Origin: Caulobacter sp. 602-2
GTDB lineage: Bacteria; Pseudomonadota; Alphaproteobacteria; Caulobacterales; Caulobacteraceae
NCBI RefSeq assembly: GCF_011043625.1
Contig: NZ_JAAKGT010000001.1
Span: 868,001-932,000 of the forward strand
DNA: 64,000 nucleotides
Direction of reading: 5' to 3'
In this document: positions 27,029 through 37,479 of the stretch, piece after piece
How positions within the stretch are numbered: the stretch's first letter is position 1
Layout: the number at the start of each line of letters is the position of its first letter
The notes under the pieces: generated by a model
The model's database searches: none
The model's input: the letters and a program-made list of their open reading frames with translations, nothing else
What the model was told of the DNA's origin: nothing
Position numbers and translations under genes: made by a program

Positions 27029-28390
27029 ATGGCCCTGCCTCCAACGCCCGTGATCGCCGTGGTCGGCGCCGGCTTCAGCGGCGTGATGACCGCCCTGAAC
27101 CTGCTGCGGGACGGCGCGGCGGTGCGCGTGATCCTGCTGGAGCGCAACGCGCCGGTCGGCCTGGGCGCGGCCTACGCCACCCACAATCCGAGCCACCGCC
27201 TGAACGTGCGGGCGGGCAACATGAGCGCCTGGCCCGACCGACCGGGCGACTTCGTTGACTGGATGCAGGGCCTCGGTCTGGATGTCGGTGCGGGCGACTT
27301 CGCCACGCGAGGCGACTACGGGCGCTACCTGCAGGCCCTGCTCGCGCAGATCGTCGAGGGCCCTCAAGGCGCGGGCCGCCTCGTGATCGCGCCGGACGCC
27401 GTGGTCGGGCTGGAGCCCGGCGGCGACGGCTGGCGGCTGACCACCGCCATGGGCCGCCCGATCCTGGCCGACGCCGTCGTGCTGGCGCTGGGCAATCCCC
27501 CGCCCTGCCGTCCGCATGGCGTGACGGAGGCGTTGGCCGCCTCGCCGGCCTACGTGGCCGATCCCTGGCGATGGGATCCGGCCCGCCTGCCGCCCGGTCC
27601 GGTTCTGCTGCTGGGAACGGGCCTGACGATGGTGGACTTGGCGTTGAGCCTCGAGGACATGGCGCCAGGGCGCTCGATCATCGCCCTGTCGCGACGCGGC
27701 CTCACGCCGCGCGAGCACGAAGGCGAACCACCGGCCAGGCCGCCCTCCCCGCCGGCGTCGGACATTCCGCCCCTCGTCGCCCTGGCCTGGCTGCGCCGAA
27801 CGGCCGCCGAGCACGGCTGGCGCACCGCCGTCGACGCCTTGCGCCCGGCCACCCAGGACCTCTGGCGCGGCTGGAGCGTGGCGCACAAGCAGGCCTTCCT
27901 GCGCCATGCGCGCCCCTTCTGGGACGTGCACCGTCACCGCCTGTCGCCCGAGGTGGCCGCGCGGGTCGCGGGCCTGCGCCGCACGGGCCGGCTGAAAGTC
28001 GCGGCGGGCAAGATCGTACGCCTGGCCGAAGCCGAGGACGGCCGCGTCGAGGGCGCCTGGCGGCCGCGCGGCGAGACCGCCTCGCAGCCGTTCTCGGTGT
28101 CGGCGGTGGTCAACGCCACGGGCCCGACCGGCGACGTGACCCGATCGACCGATCCGCTGCTGCTGGACCTGATCCGGCGGGGCCTGGCCCGGCCCGATCC
28201 CCTGCGCCTGGGCCTGGACGTCGACGCCGACAACCGTCTGCTCGACGTGTCGGGCTCGGCGAGCCGCACGTTGCTCGCGGTCGGCCCCGTCACGCGCGGC
28301 GCCCGGTGGGAGATCAACGCCGTGCCCGACATCCGCGGTCAGGCCGCGCAGGTGGCGGCGGCGGCCCTGGCGGCGGTGCGACGCGGCTAG
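27029..28390 (+). CDS. FAD/NAD(P)-binding oxidoreductase (NAD_binding_9 type)
   Basis: A 453-residue flavoprotein. It starts with a Rossmann motif VIAVVGAGFSGVMTALNLLRDG and continues with PVGLGAAYATHNPSHRLNVRAGNMSAWPDRPGDF, the signature of the FAD-NAD(P)-binding family whose members are often found with siderophore or sulfur genes. A second nucleotide-binding segment is PVLLLGTGLTMVDLALSL, and VVNATGPTGDVTRS follows near the end. It is transcribed alone, divergently from the tauD-type operon and convergently with the LysR gene. No substrate can be assigned; related proteins include hydroxylase-like and reductase-like members. Its place inside the sulfur region suggests a supporting redox role. 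Confidence 0.78.
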   Translation: MALPPTPVIAVVGAGFSGVMTALNLLRDGAAVRVILLERNAPVGLGAAYATHNPSHRLNVRAGNMSAWPDRPGDFVDWMQGLGLDVGAGDFATRGDYGRYLQALLAQIVEGPQGAGRLVIAPDAVVGLEPGGDGWRLTTAMGRPILADAVVLALGNPPPCRPHGVTEALAASPAYVADPWRWDPARLPPGPVLLLGTGLTMVDLALSLEDMAPGRSIIALSRRGLTPREHEGEPPARPPSPPASDIPPLVALAWLRRTAAEHGWRTAVDALRPATQDLWRGWSVAHKQAFLRHARPFWDVHRHRLSPEVAARVAGLRRTGRLKVAAGKIVRLAEAEDGRVEGAWRPRGETASQPFSVSAVVNATGPTGDVTRSTDPLLLDLIRRGLARPDPLRLGLDVDADNRLLDVSGSASRTLLAVGPVTRGARWEINAVPDIRGQAAQVAAAALAAVRRG

Positions 28391-28432
28391 GCTGGCTCGA
28401 CCTTCACTCGCAGGACCGCCCCCAAACCGCCC

Positions 28433-28527
28433 TTCCCCGCGAAGGCGGGGACCCAAGCGGGGCCTGCGGGTCGCTCACGGACGCGCCTTGTCCTGAAATA
28501 CAGCTTGGATCCCCGCCTTCGCGGGGA
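28433..28527. repeat. Paired hairpins forming a long inverted repeat between convergent genes
   Basis: Left arm 28433-28458 and right arm 28503-28527 are inverted copies with one or two differences, and each arm is itself a small hairpin (CCCCGC-GAAG-GCGGGG on the left, CCCCGC-CTTC-GCGGGG on the right). It sits between the stop of the flavoprotein gene (28390) and the stop of the convergent LysR gene (28569), where it can end transcripts from both sides. A related half-element is at 48589-48612. It looks like a dispersed repeat rather than a unique terminator. Confidence 0.75.
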
Positions 28528-28568
28528 TGCTCGGAGAAAGGGTCAGAACTGCTGAATGTCGATCTGAC

Positions 28569-29405
28569 CTAGAGCTCCAGCGCCGCCGTGTGGATCAGCT
28601 CCGACAGCTTGCCGATCGACGGATGCGGCGCGGGGCCGGTGCGGCGCACATAGGCCACCTTGGGCAAGCTGGGCAGGGCCGCCTCGGCGATCGGCTGGGC
28701 GTCGGGACGGAACAGGCTGGTGCGGCAGGTCACGGCCAGGCCCGACTGCACGGCCGCCCGCAGGGCCGACAGGCTGGGCGTCTCAAGCGCCACGCGGTAG
28801 GGCCGCCCCTCCCGCTCCAGAGCCGCCAGCGCCGCGTCGCGGAACCGGCACGGCGCCTCCAGGATCGCCAGCGGCAGGACGTCCAGTTGGGCCAGATCCG
28901 CATCGCCGTGCCAAACCATCGGCACGGTGCGGGCGGCGGCTGGGTCGTCATAGGCCCCCATGCACAGGATCACGTCGAGGCGGTCGCTGCGCAGCAGGTC
29001 CAGCAGCTCCGGCGAGCCGGCCACCCGCACCTGCAGCTGAGTGTCGGGGTTGAGCTGGGCGAAGCGGGCCAGCACGCCCGACAGCAGCGTCTCGGCGAAG
29101 TCCTGCACCAGCCCCACCCTGGCCGGGCCGGCCAGGGCGTCGCCCGTCAGCGCCACCACCGCCCGATCGTTGAGGGCGAGGATGTCGCGAGCATGGCCCA
29201 GCAAGGTCTGGCCGGCCGGCGTCAGCGACAAGCGCCGCCCCTCGCGGTGGAACAGCGGCGTCAGCACCGTCTCCTCCAGGCGCTTCATCTGCAGGCTGAG
29301 CGCCGACTGGGTGACGAAGACCCGCTCGGTGGCGCGCAGCATCGAACCGCTGTCGACGATGGCCACGAAGCTGCGGAGCAATTCGGTCGGAAGGTTGGTC
29401 GGCAT
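28569..29405 (-). CDS. LysR-family transcriptional regulator of the organosulfur region
   Basis: A 278-residue LysR regulator. The winged helix-turn-helix is at the N-terminus (LLRSFVAIVDSGSMLRATERVFVTQSALSLQMKRLEE), followed by the effector-binding domain (VRVGLVQDFAETLLSGVLARF). It is transcribed divergently from the ssuC-type permease operon across about 140 bases, the classic arrangement for a LysR protein controlling its neighbour. In sulfur scavenging of other bacteria the LysR proteins CysB and Cbl respond to sulfate starvation signals; this one is shorter and not obviously an orthologue of either. It may control both arms of the region. Confidence 0.88.
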   Translation of the reverse strand: MPTNLPTELLRSFVAIVDSGSMLRATERVFVTQSALSLQMKRLEETVLTPLFHREGRRLSLTPAGQTLLGHARDILALNDRAVVALTGDALAGPARVGLVQDFAETLLSGVLARFAQLNPDTQLQVRVAGSPELLDLLRSDRLDVILCMGAYDDPAAARTVPMVWHGDADLAQLDVLPLAILEAPCRFRDAALAALEREGRPYRVALETPSLSALRAAVQSGLAVTCRTSLFRPDAQPIAEAALPSLPKVAYVRRTGPAPHPSIGKLSELIHTAALEL

Positions 29406-29544
29406 CTGGCGTCCCGTCTATCCCGTTGAGGAACTCTAATAAGACCCCTGAGGATAAGTCTATTGATCGAGTAGGAATTCAGCGTCCATCTCTGTGGAGC
29501 AACGGCGCCCCCGCCGCAACGGTCACAGCGATGGAAGCGACCCG
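29406..29544. promoter_or_regulatory. Divergent promoter between the LysR gene and the ABC operon
   Basis: About 140 bases holding the promoters of the regulator and of the 12-gene rightward operon. The segment from about 29430 to 29480 is AT-rich and contains the repeated element ATAAG (in AATAAGACC and GATAAGTCTATT), in the place where LysR proteins normally bind. The site was found by eye and is tentative. A Shine-Dalgarno-like GGAAG seven bases before ATG 29545 decides the start of the permease. Confidence 0.5.
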
Positions 29545-30354
29545 ATGTCTTTGGCGACCGCCGATAGAATTTCTTCAGCCAAGCCATGGCGATGGCCGCG
29601 CCTCTCCCGCGCCCGCTGGCTGTCCCCGGTGCTGCTTCTGGCCTTGTGGGAGCTGGGATCGCGGTTCGGAGTGATCCCCGAGCGGGTGCTGGCCGCGCCT
29701 TCGACGGTGGCCGAAACCTTCTGGGCGCTGACCATCTCGGGCGAGCTTCCCGCCAACCTGCTCGTTTCCCTGGCCCGCGCCGCCGCCGGCCTGTCGATCG
29801 CGCTGGTGGTGGCCGTCACCCTGGGCCTGGCGGCTGGCCTGTCGCGCCTGGGCGAGACGGCGATCGACCCGCTGATGCAGATCAAGCGGACCATTCCGTC
29901 CCTGGCCCTGACGCCGCTGTTCATCGTCTGGTTCGGCATCGGCGAGGCGCCCAAGATCGTGCTGATCGCGGTGGCCACCACCTTCCCGATCTACCTGAAC
30001 CTCTTCGCCGGCGTGCGCGGCATCGACGTGCGCCTGGTCGAGGCCGCCCGCAGCTTCGGCCTGTCGGGCTGGGGCCTGGTGCGCGAGGTGATCCTGCCCG
30101 GCGCCCTGCCCTCGTTCTTCGTGGGCCTGCGCTACGCCCTGGGCGTGTCTGTGCTGGTGCTGGTGGTGGCCGAACAGATCAACGCCCAGGCGGGCCTTGG
30201 CCACCTGATCAACAACGCCCGCGACTTCATGCGGACCGACATCATCGTCGTCTGCCTGCTCGTCTACGCCCTGCTCGGCCTCGGCGCCGACGCCCTCGTC
30301 CGCACGCTGGAGCGCCGCGCTCTGGCCTGGCGGCCCAGCCTCGTGGAGCAATGA
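29545..30354 (+). CDS. ssuC: Sulfonate-type ABC transporter permease
   Basis: A 269-residue inner-membrane permease of the SsuC/TauC family. ATG 29545 is preferred because of the GGAAG seven bases upstream; an ATG 17 codons earlier (29494) would add an Arg-rich, atypical tail. Several hydrophobic helices are evident, and the coupling-helix (EAA-type) loop is VEAARSFGLSGWGLVREVILPGALPSFFVGLR. It is the first gene of the rightward operon and overlaps the ATPase gene by four bases (ATGA). With the two binding proteins at 22248 and 34146 it would import sulfonates or related compounds. Confidence 0.92.
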   Translation: MSLATADRISSAKPWRWPRLSRARWLSPVLLLALWELGSRFGVIPERVLAAPSTVAETFWALTISGELPANLLVSLARAAAGLSIALVVAVTLGLAAGLSRLGETAIDPLMQIKRTIPSLALTPLFIVWFGIGEAPKIVLIAVATTFPIYLNLFAGVRGIDVRLVEAARSFGLSGWGLVREVILPGALPSFFVGLRYALGVSVLVLVVAEQINAQAGLGHLINNARDFMRTDIIVVCLLVYALLGLGADALVRTLERRALAWRPSLVEQ

Positions 30355-31169
30355 CCATGGTTCAGCCGCGCATCCGCCGCCGCGCCTTCGACGCCGTATC
30401 GCCGGCTCCGGCCACCGCGCCGGTCGCCCCCGCCGTCAAACTGACCGGCTTCGTCCGCCAGTTCGGCGCCAACCGGGTGATCGATGGCCTCGACCTGTCG
30501 ATCGCCCCAGGCGAGTTCGTCGCCCTGCTGGGCGCCAGCGGGTCGGGCAAGACCACTCTGCTGCGCACCCTGGCCGGCCTCGACCCCGTCGGCGACCAGG
30601 ACGTGACGACGCCCAACACGCGCGCCGTGGTGTTCCAGGACGCCCGCCTGCTGCCGTGGAAGAAGGTCTGGCGCAACGTCGCGCTGGGCCTGAAGGACAA
30701 AGGCGTCCGGGCCAGGGCCGAGGCGGCGCTGCAGGAGGTGGGCCTTGGCCACCGCCTGGACGCCTGGCCCTCCACGCTGTCCGGCGGCGAGGCCCAGCGC
30801 ACCGCCCTGGCCCGGGCGCTCGTCCGCGAGCCGGGCCTGTTGCTGCTCGACGAGCCGTTCGCCGCGCTGGACGCCCTGACCCGGCTGAAGATGCACGACC
30901 TCGTCCTGAACCTCTGGAATGAGCACAAGCCAGCCGTGCTGCTGGTCACCCACGATGTCGACGAGGCCATCTCGCTGGCCGACCGGGTGCTGGTGCTGAA
31001 CAAGGGCCGGATCGCCGCCGAGGAGCACATCGCGCTGGAGCGCCCGCGTGCGCCCGACGCGCGCTTCCAGGCCATCCGCCGCCGGCTGCTGGGCCACCTG
31101 GGCGTCGAGGCCCCCGCGCCGCACGAAGGAGCCCTGGTCGCCTTCCCCACCGGCGAGGCCGTGCAGTGA
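30351..31169 (+). CDS. ssuB: Sulfonate-type ABC transporter ATPase
   Basis: A 272-residue nucleotide-binding subunit of the SsuB/TauB family. Walker A is LLGASGSGKTTLL, the Q loop is VVFQDARLLPWKKVWRNV (the PWK stretch is typical of nitrate/sulfonate/taurine ATPases), the signature is LSGGEAQRTALARALV, Walker B is GLLLLDEPFAALD, and the H loop is LLVTHDVDEAI. All motifs are intact. ATG 30351 overlaps the permease stop; a second ATG lies two codons later. The next gene starts inside its stop codon (GTGA). Confidence 0.95.
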   Translation: MTMVQPRIRRRAFDAVSPAPATAPVAPAVKLTGFVRQFGANRVIDGLDLSIAPGEFVALLGASGSGKTTLLRTLAGLDPVGDQDVTTPNTRAVVFQDARLLPWKKVWRNVALGLKDKGVRARAEAALQEVGLGHRLDAWPSTLSGGEAQRTALARALVREPGLLLLDEPFAALDALTRLKMHDLVLNLWNEHKPAVLLVTHDVDEAISLADRVLVLNKGRIAAEEHIALERPRAPDARFQAIRRRLLGHLGVEAPAPHEGALVAFPTGEAVQ

Positions 31170-32341
31170 GCAGCATCGCCGCCCGCAAGCTGGAGCCCGC
31201 GCCGCACCTGCCCGACCTCGACGCGGTGCTGCCGCGCCTGACGCAGGCCTTCGCCGCCACCGCCGGTCGTCACGATCGCGAGGCCAGCTTTCCCTTCGCC
31301 AATTTCCAGGCCCTGCATGAGGCCGGCCTGCTGGCCCTGACCGCGCCGGCGCGCCTGGGCGGGCTGGAAAGCGACCTGCCGACCGCGCTGAAGGTGGTCT
31401 CGGCCGTCGCCCGAGGCGAACCGGCCACCGCGCTCGTCCTGGTCATGCAGTACCTGTTCCACGCCTCTGTCGAGGGACGTTCGGGCTGGCCCGAGCACCT
31501 CAAGCAGCGGGTCATCGGCGACGCCATCACGCATGGCGCGCTGATCAACGCCCTGCGGGTGGAGCCCGATCTCGGCACGCCCGCCCGCGGCGGCCTGCCG
31601 GCCACCATCGCCCGCCGCACGCCGGAAGGCTGGCGGATCAGCGGCCGCAAGATCTACTCCACCGGCTCGTCGGCCCTGACCTGGTTCGTGGTCTGGGCAC
31701 GCAGCGACGACGCCGAACCGCTGGTCGGCGGCTGGCTGGTGCGCGCCGACGCGCCCGGGGTGGTCATCGAGGAGACCTGGGATCACCTGGGCCTGCGCGC
31801 CAGCGCCAGCCACGACGTGATCTTCGAGGACGTGCTGGTCCCGCTGGACCACGCCCTGGATCCGCAGCCCCTGGGCGCCCCGCCGCCTTATCCGGCCAGC
31901 TTCGGGACCTGGTCGTCGGTGCTGACGGCGGCGATCTATGACGCGGTCGCACGTTCGGCCCGCGACTGGCTGGCCGACTTCCTGATCAGCCGCAAGCCGG
32001 CCAACCTGGGCGCCAGCCTCTCGACCCTGCCCCGCTTCCAGGAGGCGCTGGGCGAGATCGACGGCCTTCTGCTGTCCAACCGCGTGCTGCTGGACAGCGC
32101 AGCAAAGGGCGAGACGGCGGCCGGCGAGAGCGGCCTGGTCAAGCACCTGGTCACCGAGAACGCCATCACGGTCGTCGAGAAGGCGCTGAAGCTGACCGGC
32201 AATCCGGGCCTGACGCGCAACAATCCGCTGGAGCGTCATCACCGCGACGTGCTGTGCGGCCGGGTGCACACGCCCCAGGCCGACGTGGTGCTGACGGGCG
32301 CCGGCAGGACGGCCTTCGCCGGACGCGAGGGCGCGCAATGA
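31166..32341 (+). CDS. Acyl-CoA-dehydrogenase-fold flavin enzyme (SfnB/DszC type)
   Basis: A 391-residue protein of the acyl-CoA dehydrogenase superfamily, in the group that includes SfnB and the two-component monooxygenase DszC. It starts with GTG at 31166, overlapping the ATPase stop. Visible landmarks are the N-terminal helical domain (GLLALTAPARLGGLESDLPTALKV), the flavin-contacting beta domain (GWRISGRKIYSTGSSALTWFVVWARS), DHLGLRASASHDVIFEDVLVP and the C-terminal helical region with LKLTGNPGLTRNNPLERHHRDV. Members of this group desulfurise or oxidise sulfur compounds such as dibenzothiophene, or act with SfnG on dimethylsulfone. It probably needs reduced flavin from a partner reductase. 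Confidence 0.87.
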   Translation: MSSIAARKLEPAPHLPDLDAVLPRLTQAFAATAGRHDREASFPFANFQALHEAGLLALTAPARLGGLESDLPTALKVVSAVARGEPATALVLVMQYLFHASVEGRSGWPEHLKQRVIGDAITHGALINALRVEPDLGTPARGGLPATIARRTPEGWRISGRKIYSTGSSALTWFVVWARSDDAEPLVGGWLVRADAPGVVIEETWDHLGLRASASHDVIFEDVLVPLDHALDPQPLGAPPPYPASFGTWSSVLTAAIYDAVARSARDWLADFLISRKPANLGASLSTLPRFQEALGEIDGLLLSNRVLLDSAAKGETAAGESGLVKHLVTENAITVVEKALKLTGNPGLTRNNPLERHHRDVLCGRVHTPQADVVLTGAGRTAFAGREGAQ

Positions 32342-33288
32342 GCCGTCTCGTCGTCGCCAGCCAACTGCCCGAGGTGTTCAACAGCGTCTTCGCCCAGCAT
32401 GCGGTGGACGCCGAGATCATCGCCGTGCCGCCGGGCCTGACCACGCCGCTGCCGCCCTCGGCCAAGGTTCTGGTCGCCGCGCCCTTCCGCAAGGCTGGCG
32501 GCGTGCTGCCCAAGACCCCGCCGCCGGGCTGGCCGTTCGACGTGCGCTGGGTGCAGCTGGTGTCGGTGGGCATCGACTTCTATCCGGACTGGCTGTTCGA
32601 CGGCCCGGTGGTGACCTCGGCGCGGGGCTCTTCGGCGGTGGCGCTGGCCGAGTTCGCGCTGGCCTCGATCCTCGCCGAGGCCAAGCGCCTGCCCGAGATC
32701 TGGATCGACAAGGCCGAGCGCTGGACGCCCCAGCCCTTGAAGCTGATCTCGGGCACGACGCTTGGCCTGGTGGGCTTCGGCGCCATCGGCGAGGCCCTGG
32801 CCCCGCGCGCCCAGGCGCTGGGCCTGAACGTCATCGCCACCCGCCGCTCGGACAAACCGATCCCGGTTCCCGGCGTCGAGCGCGTGGCCGACCTGAAGAC
32901 CCTGTTTTCCCGCAGCGACCACGTGGTGCTGGCCGCCCCGGCGACGCCGGAGACGCAGCGCCTGATCGGCCGCGAGGTGCTGGCCCACGCCAAGCCCGGC
33001 CTGCACCTGATCAATATCGCCCGCGGCGCGCTGATCGACGACGACGCCCTGCTGGCGGCGCTGGACGACGGCCGAGTGGCTCGCGCCAGCCTGGACGTGA
33101 CCTTCCCCGAACCGCTGACCGACGGGCACCCGTTCTACGGCCACCCCAAGGTGCGGCTGTCGCCGCACACCTCGGTGCACACGCCCGACACCCGCATCAA
33201 CCTGGCGACCCAGTTCGCCGAGAACCTCGCCCGCTTTCGCGCCGGCGCGCCCCTGGCCGACATCGTCGACCTGTCGCGCGGCTACTGA
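32338..33288 (+). CDS. D-isomer-specific 2-hydroxyacid dehydrogenase
   Basis: A 316-residue NAD(P)-dependent dehydrogenase. The nucleotide-binding motif is GLVGFGAIGEALAPRA. The catalytic arginine is in INIARGALIDDDALLAAL and the histidine in LSPHTSVHTP, with the usual acidic residue between (FPEPLTDGHPFYGHP). It starts within the stop codon of the SfnB-like gene (ATGA) and is followed 18 bases later by a class II aldolase. In this operon it may process a 2-hydroxy or 2-oxo acid left after sulfur removal. Reports of this family in sulfonate catabolism (for example sulfolactate dehydrogenases) make this plausible, but the substrate is unknown. Confidence 0.88.
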   Translation: MSRLVVASQLPEVFNSVFAQHAVDAEIIAVPPGLTTPLPPSAKVLVAAPFRKAGGVLPKTPPPGWPFDVRWVQLVSVGIDFYPDWLFDGPVVTSARGSSAVALAEFALASILAEAKRLPEIWIDKAERWTPQPLKLISGTTLGLVGFGAIGEALAPRAQALGLNVIATRRSDKPIPVPGVERVADLKTLFSRSDHVVLAAPATPETQRLIGREVLAHAKPGLHLINIARGALIDDDALLAALDDGRVARASLDVTFPEPLTDGHPFYGHPKVRLSPHTSVHTPDTRINLATQFAENLARFRAGAPLADIVDLSRGY

Positions 33289-33306
33289 CCACAAGGACCC
33301 TTCGCG

Positions 33307-34146
33307 ATGACCGCGATCCCTTCACCGCGCGGCTTCGCCGCCGCCCCGCACCCCGCCAAGATCGAAAGCGTGCTGCCGCCGTTCGGCTCGCGCGAGATCC
33401 CCCAGCAGCCGACGATCGAGCTGGAGCGGCTCTATCGCAAGCAGCGCCTCGCCGCCGGCTACCGGCTGTTCGGCCGCTACGGCTTCGACATGGGCGGGGC
33501 GGGCCACATCACCGCCCGCGATCCCGAGCTGACCGACCACTTCTGGGTCAACCCGCTGGGCGTGCACTTCTCGCGCATCAAGGTTTCGGACCTGATGCTG
33601 GTCAGTCACGAGGGCGAGATCGTGCAGCCGCCAGAGAAGGCCCCGGCCCGCCTGAACCGCGCCGCCTTCGCCATCCACTCGCAGCTGCACGAGGCCCGCC
33701 CCGACGTGGTGGCCGCCGCGCACTCGCACTCGCTGTACGGCAAGGCCTGGTCGGCGCTGGGCCGGCTGCTGGACCCGCTGACCCAGGACTCGGCGGCCTT
33801 CTACGACGACCACGCCCTGTTCGAGGAGTTTTCGGGCGTGGTGCTCGACACCAGCGAGGGCCAGAAGATCGCCAGGGCGCTGGGCCCCAAGAAGGCGGTG
33901 ATCCTGCAGAACCACGGCATCCTGACCGTCGGCCAGTCGGTGGAGGCCGCCGTCTGGCGCTATCTCGCCCTGGAGAACGCCTGCCAGGCGCAGCTGCTGG
34001 CCGAGGCCGCCGGCCCGACCAAGCCGATGCCGCCGGAAGTCGCCAAACACACCGCCGGCCAGGTGGGCACCGAACTGGGCGGCCTGTGGTCGTTCCAGCC
34101 CTACTGGGACATCGTCACCGAAGAAGAGCCGGACCTGTTCGACTGA
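33307..34146 (+). CDS. Class II aldolase/adducin family protein
   Basis: A 279-residue member of the zinc-dependent class II aldolase family, which includes fuculose-phosphate aldolase and methylthioribulose-phosphate dehydratase. Metal-binding histidines are expected in AAHSHSLYGKAWS and in LQNHGILTVG; the Gly-rich substrate region GHITARDPE is present near residue 65. An AAGGA Shine-Dalgarno precedes ATG 33307 by nine bases. The 3' end overlaps the second binding-protein gene (TGATG). Together with the preceding dehydrogenase it suggests that the carbon skeleton of the desulfurised compound is cleaved and recovered. A decarboxylase activity cannot be excluded. Confidence 0.88.
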   Translation: MTAIPSPRGFAAAPHPAKIESVLPPFGSREIPQQPTIELERLYRKQRLAAGYRLFGRYGFDMGGAGHITARDPELTDHFWVNPLGVHFSRIKVSDLMLVSHEGEIVQPPEKAPARLNRAAFAIHSQLHEARPDVVAAAHSHSLYGKAWSALGRLLDPLTQDSAAFYDDHALFEEFSGVVLDTSEGQKIARALGPKKAVILQNHGILTVGQSVEAAVWRYLALENACQAQLLAEAAGPTKPMPPEVAKHTAGQVGTELGGLWSFQPYWDIVTEEEPDLFD

Positions 34147-35159
34147 TGGCCGGCATTTCGCTTTCCCGCCGCGACCTGATGTCGGGCGGTCTTTCGATCG
34201 CGGGCCTGTCGCTGGCGGGCCTGACCACCGTGAACCTGGCGGCCTGCTCGCCCAAGGGCGGCGACAAGGCCGGCTCGCTGGCCGACCTGACCCTGCGCGT
34301 GGCGACCTATCGCGGCAATCCCGAGAGCTTCTTCAGCGAAGCCGGCATCGCCGACCCGCCCTACAAGCTGGCCCGCACCCAGTTCGCCGGCGGCAACCTG
34401 ATCGCCGAGGCGATCAACGCCCGGGCTCTGGACTTCGGCGGCATGAGCGAGATCCCGCCGATCTTCGTCGCCGCCCAGCCGGGCAACCAGGTGCGCATCG
34501 TCGGCGTGCTGCAGGGCGACGTGAACAACCAGGTCGTGCTCGTGCCCAAGGGCTCGAGCGCCCGCGACTTCAAGGACCTGAAGGGCAAGCGCATCGGCTA
34601 CGTGAAGGCCACGACCTCGCACTACATCCTGCTGCGCCTGCTGCAGGAGGCGGGCCTGGCCTGGAGCGACATCACGCCGGTGGCGCTGAGCCCGCAGGAC
34701 GGCCTGGCCGCCTTCCAGAGCGGGGCGCTGGACGCCTGGGTGATCTACGGCGTCATCGTCTACCAGGCCCGCGAGGCCGGGGCGCGGGTGCTGCGCACGG
34801 CGCTGGGGATCCTGTCGGGCAACTACCTGATCACGGCGGCCAAGGAGGCGCTGGACGATCCCGTGCGGTTCCAGGCGCTGGGCGACTATGTCGGGCGCTA
34901 CAAGCGGGTGTTCGACTGGATCAACGCCGACGGCGAGCGCTGGGCGCTGGCCCGGGCCAAGGTCACCGGCGTCAAGGCCGAGTACTACGCCCAGGAGTTC
35001 CGCGAGAAGTCCTCGCCCAGTCTGCTCGGGCCGATCAGCCAGGCGGCCATCGCTTCGCAGCAGGCCGTGGCCGACACCTTCGCCGCCGCCAAGATCATTC
35101 CCGCGCGGGTCGACGTGCGCCCGCTGTGGGATGATCGCCTCTCATCGTTTCTGAAATAA
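34146..35159 (+). CDS. Sulfonate-type ABC substrate-binding lipoprotein (second copy)
   Basis: A 337-residue binding protein of the SsuA family. From ATG 34146 it has a Tat-like signal (LSRRDLMSGGLS) and a lipobox ending at C34 (VNLAAC), so an inner-membrane-anchored lipoprotein. The family stretch GKRIGYVKATTSHYILLRLLQEAG and LAAFQSGALDAWVIYGVIV correspond to those of the first copy, but identity over the whole length is limited. Its start overlaps the aldolase stop. It would feed the SsuB/SsuC pair of the same operon. The two copies imply one permease served by two binding proteins with different ligands. Confidence 0.92.
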   Translation: MAGISLSRRDLMSGGLSIAGLSLAGLTTVNLAACSPKGGDKAGSLADLTLRVATYRGNPESFFSEAGIADPPYKLARTQFAGGNLIAEAINARALDFGGMSEIPPIFVAAQPGNQVRIVGVLQGDVNNQVVLVPKGSSARDFKDLKGKRIGYVKATTSHYILLRLLQEAGLAWSDITPVALSPQDGLAAFQSGALDAWVIYGVIVYQAREAGARVLRTALGILSGNYLITAAKEALDDPVRFQALGDYVGRYKRVFDWINADGERWALARAKVTGVKAEYYAQEFREKSSPSLLGPISQAAIASQQAVADTFAAAKIIPARVDVRPLWDDRLSSFLK

Positions 35160-35291
35160 TGACAAGCAACGCAAATATATCCGATGACTTCGGACGATAT
35201 GAGCAGAGCTATCCGCTGGATCATTTTATATTCGTTGAGATAAGCGCCTTCACGAAGACAAATCCCCATCGAACAAGTCGGGGATAGATCC
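35160..35291 (+). promoter_or_regulatory. Gap before the second organosulfur TonB receptor
   Basis: About 130 AT-rich bases between the binding-protein gene and the TonB receptor, longer than other gaps in this operon. A small inverted repeat TCCGA-TGACT-TCGGA is at 35180-35194. It may hold a secondary promoter giving extra receptor. The receptor starts with GTG at 35292. Confidence 0.35.
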
Positions 35292-37475
<2,184 letters not shown>

Positions 37476-37479
37476 CGTC

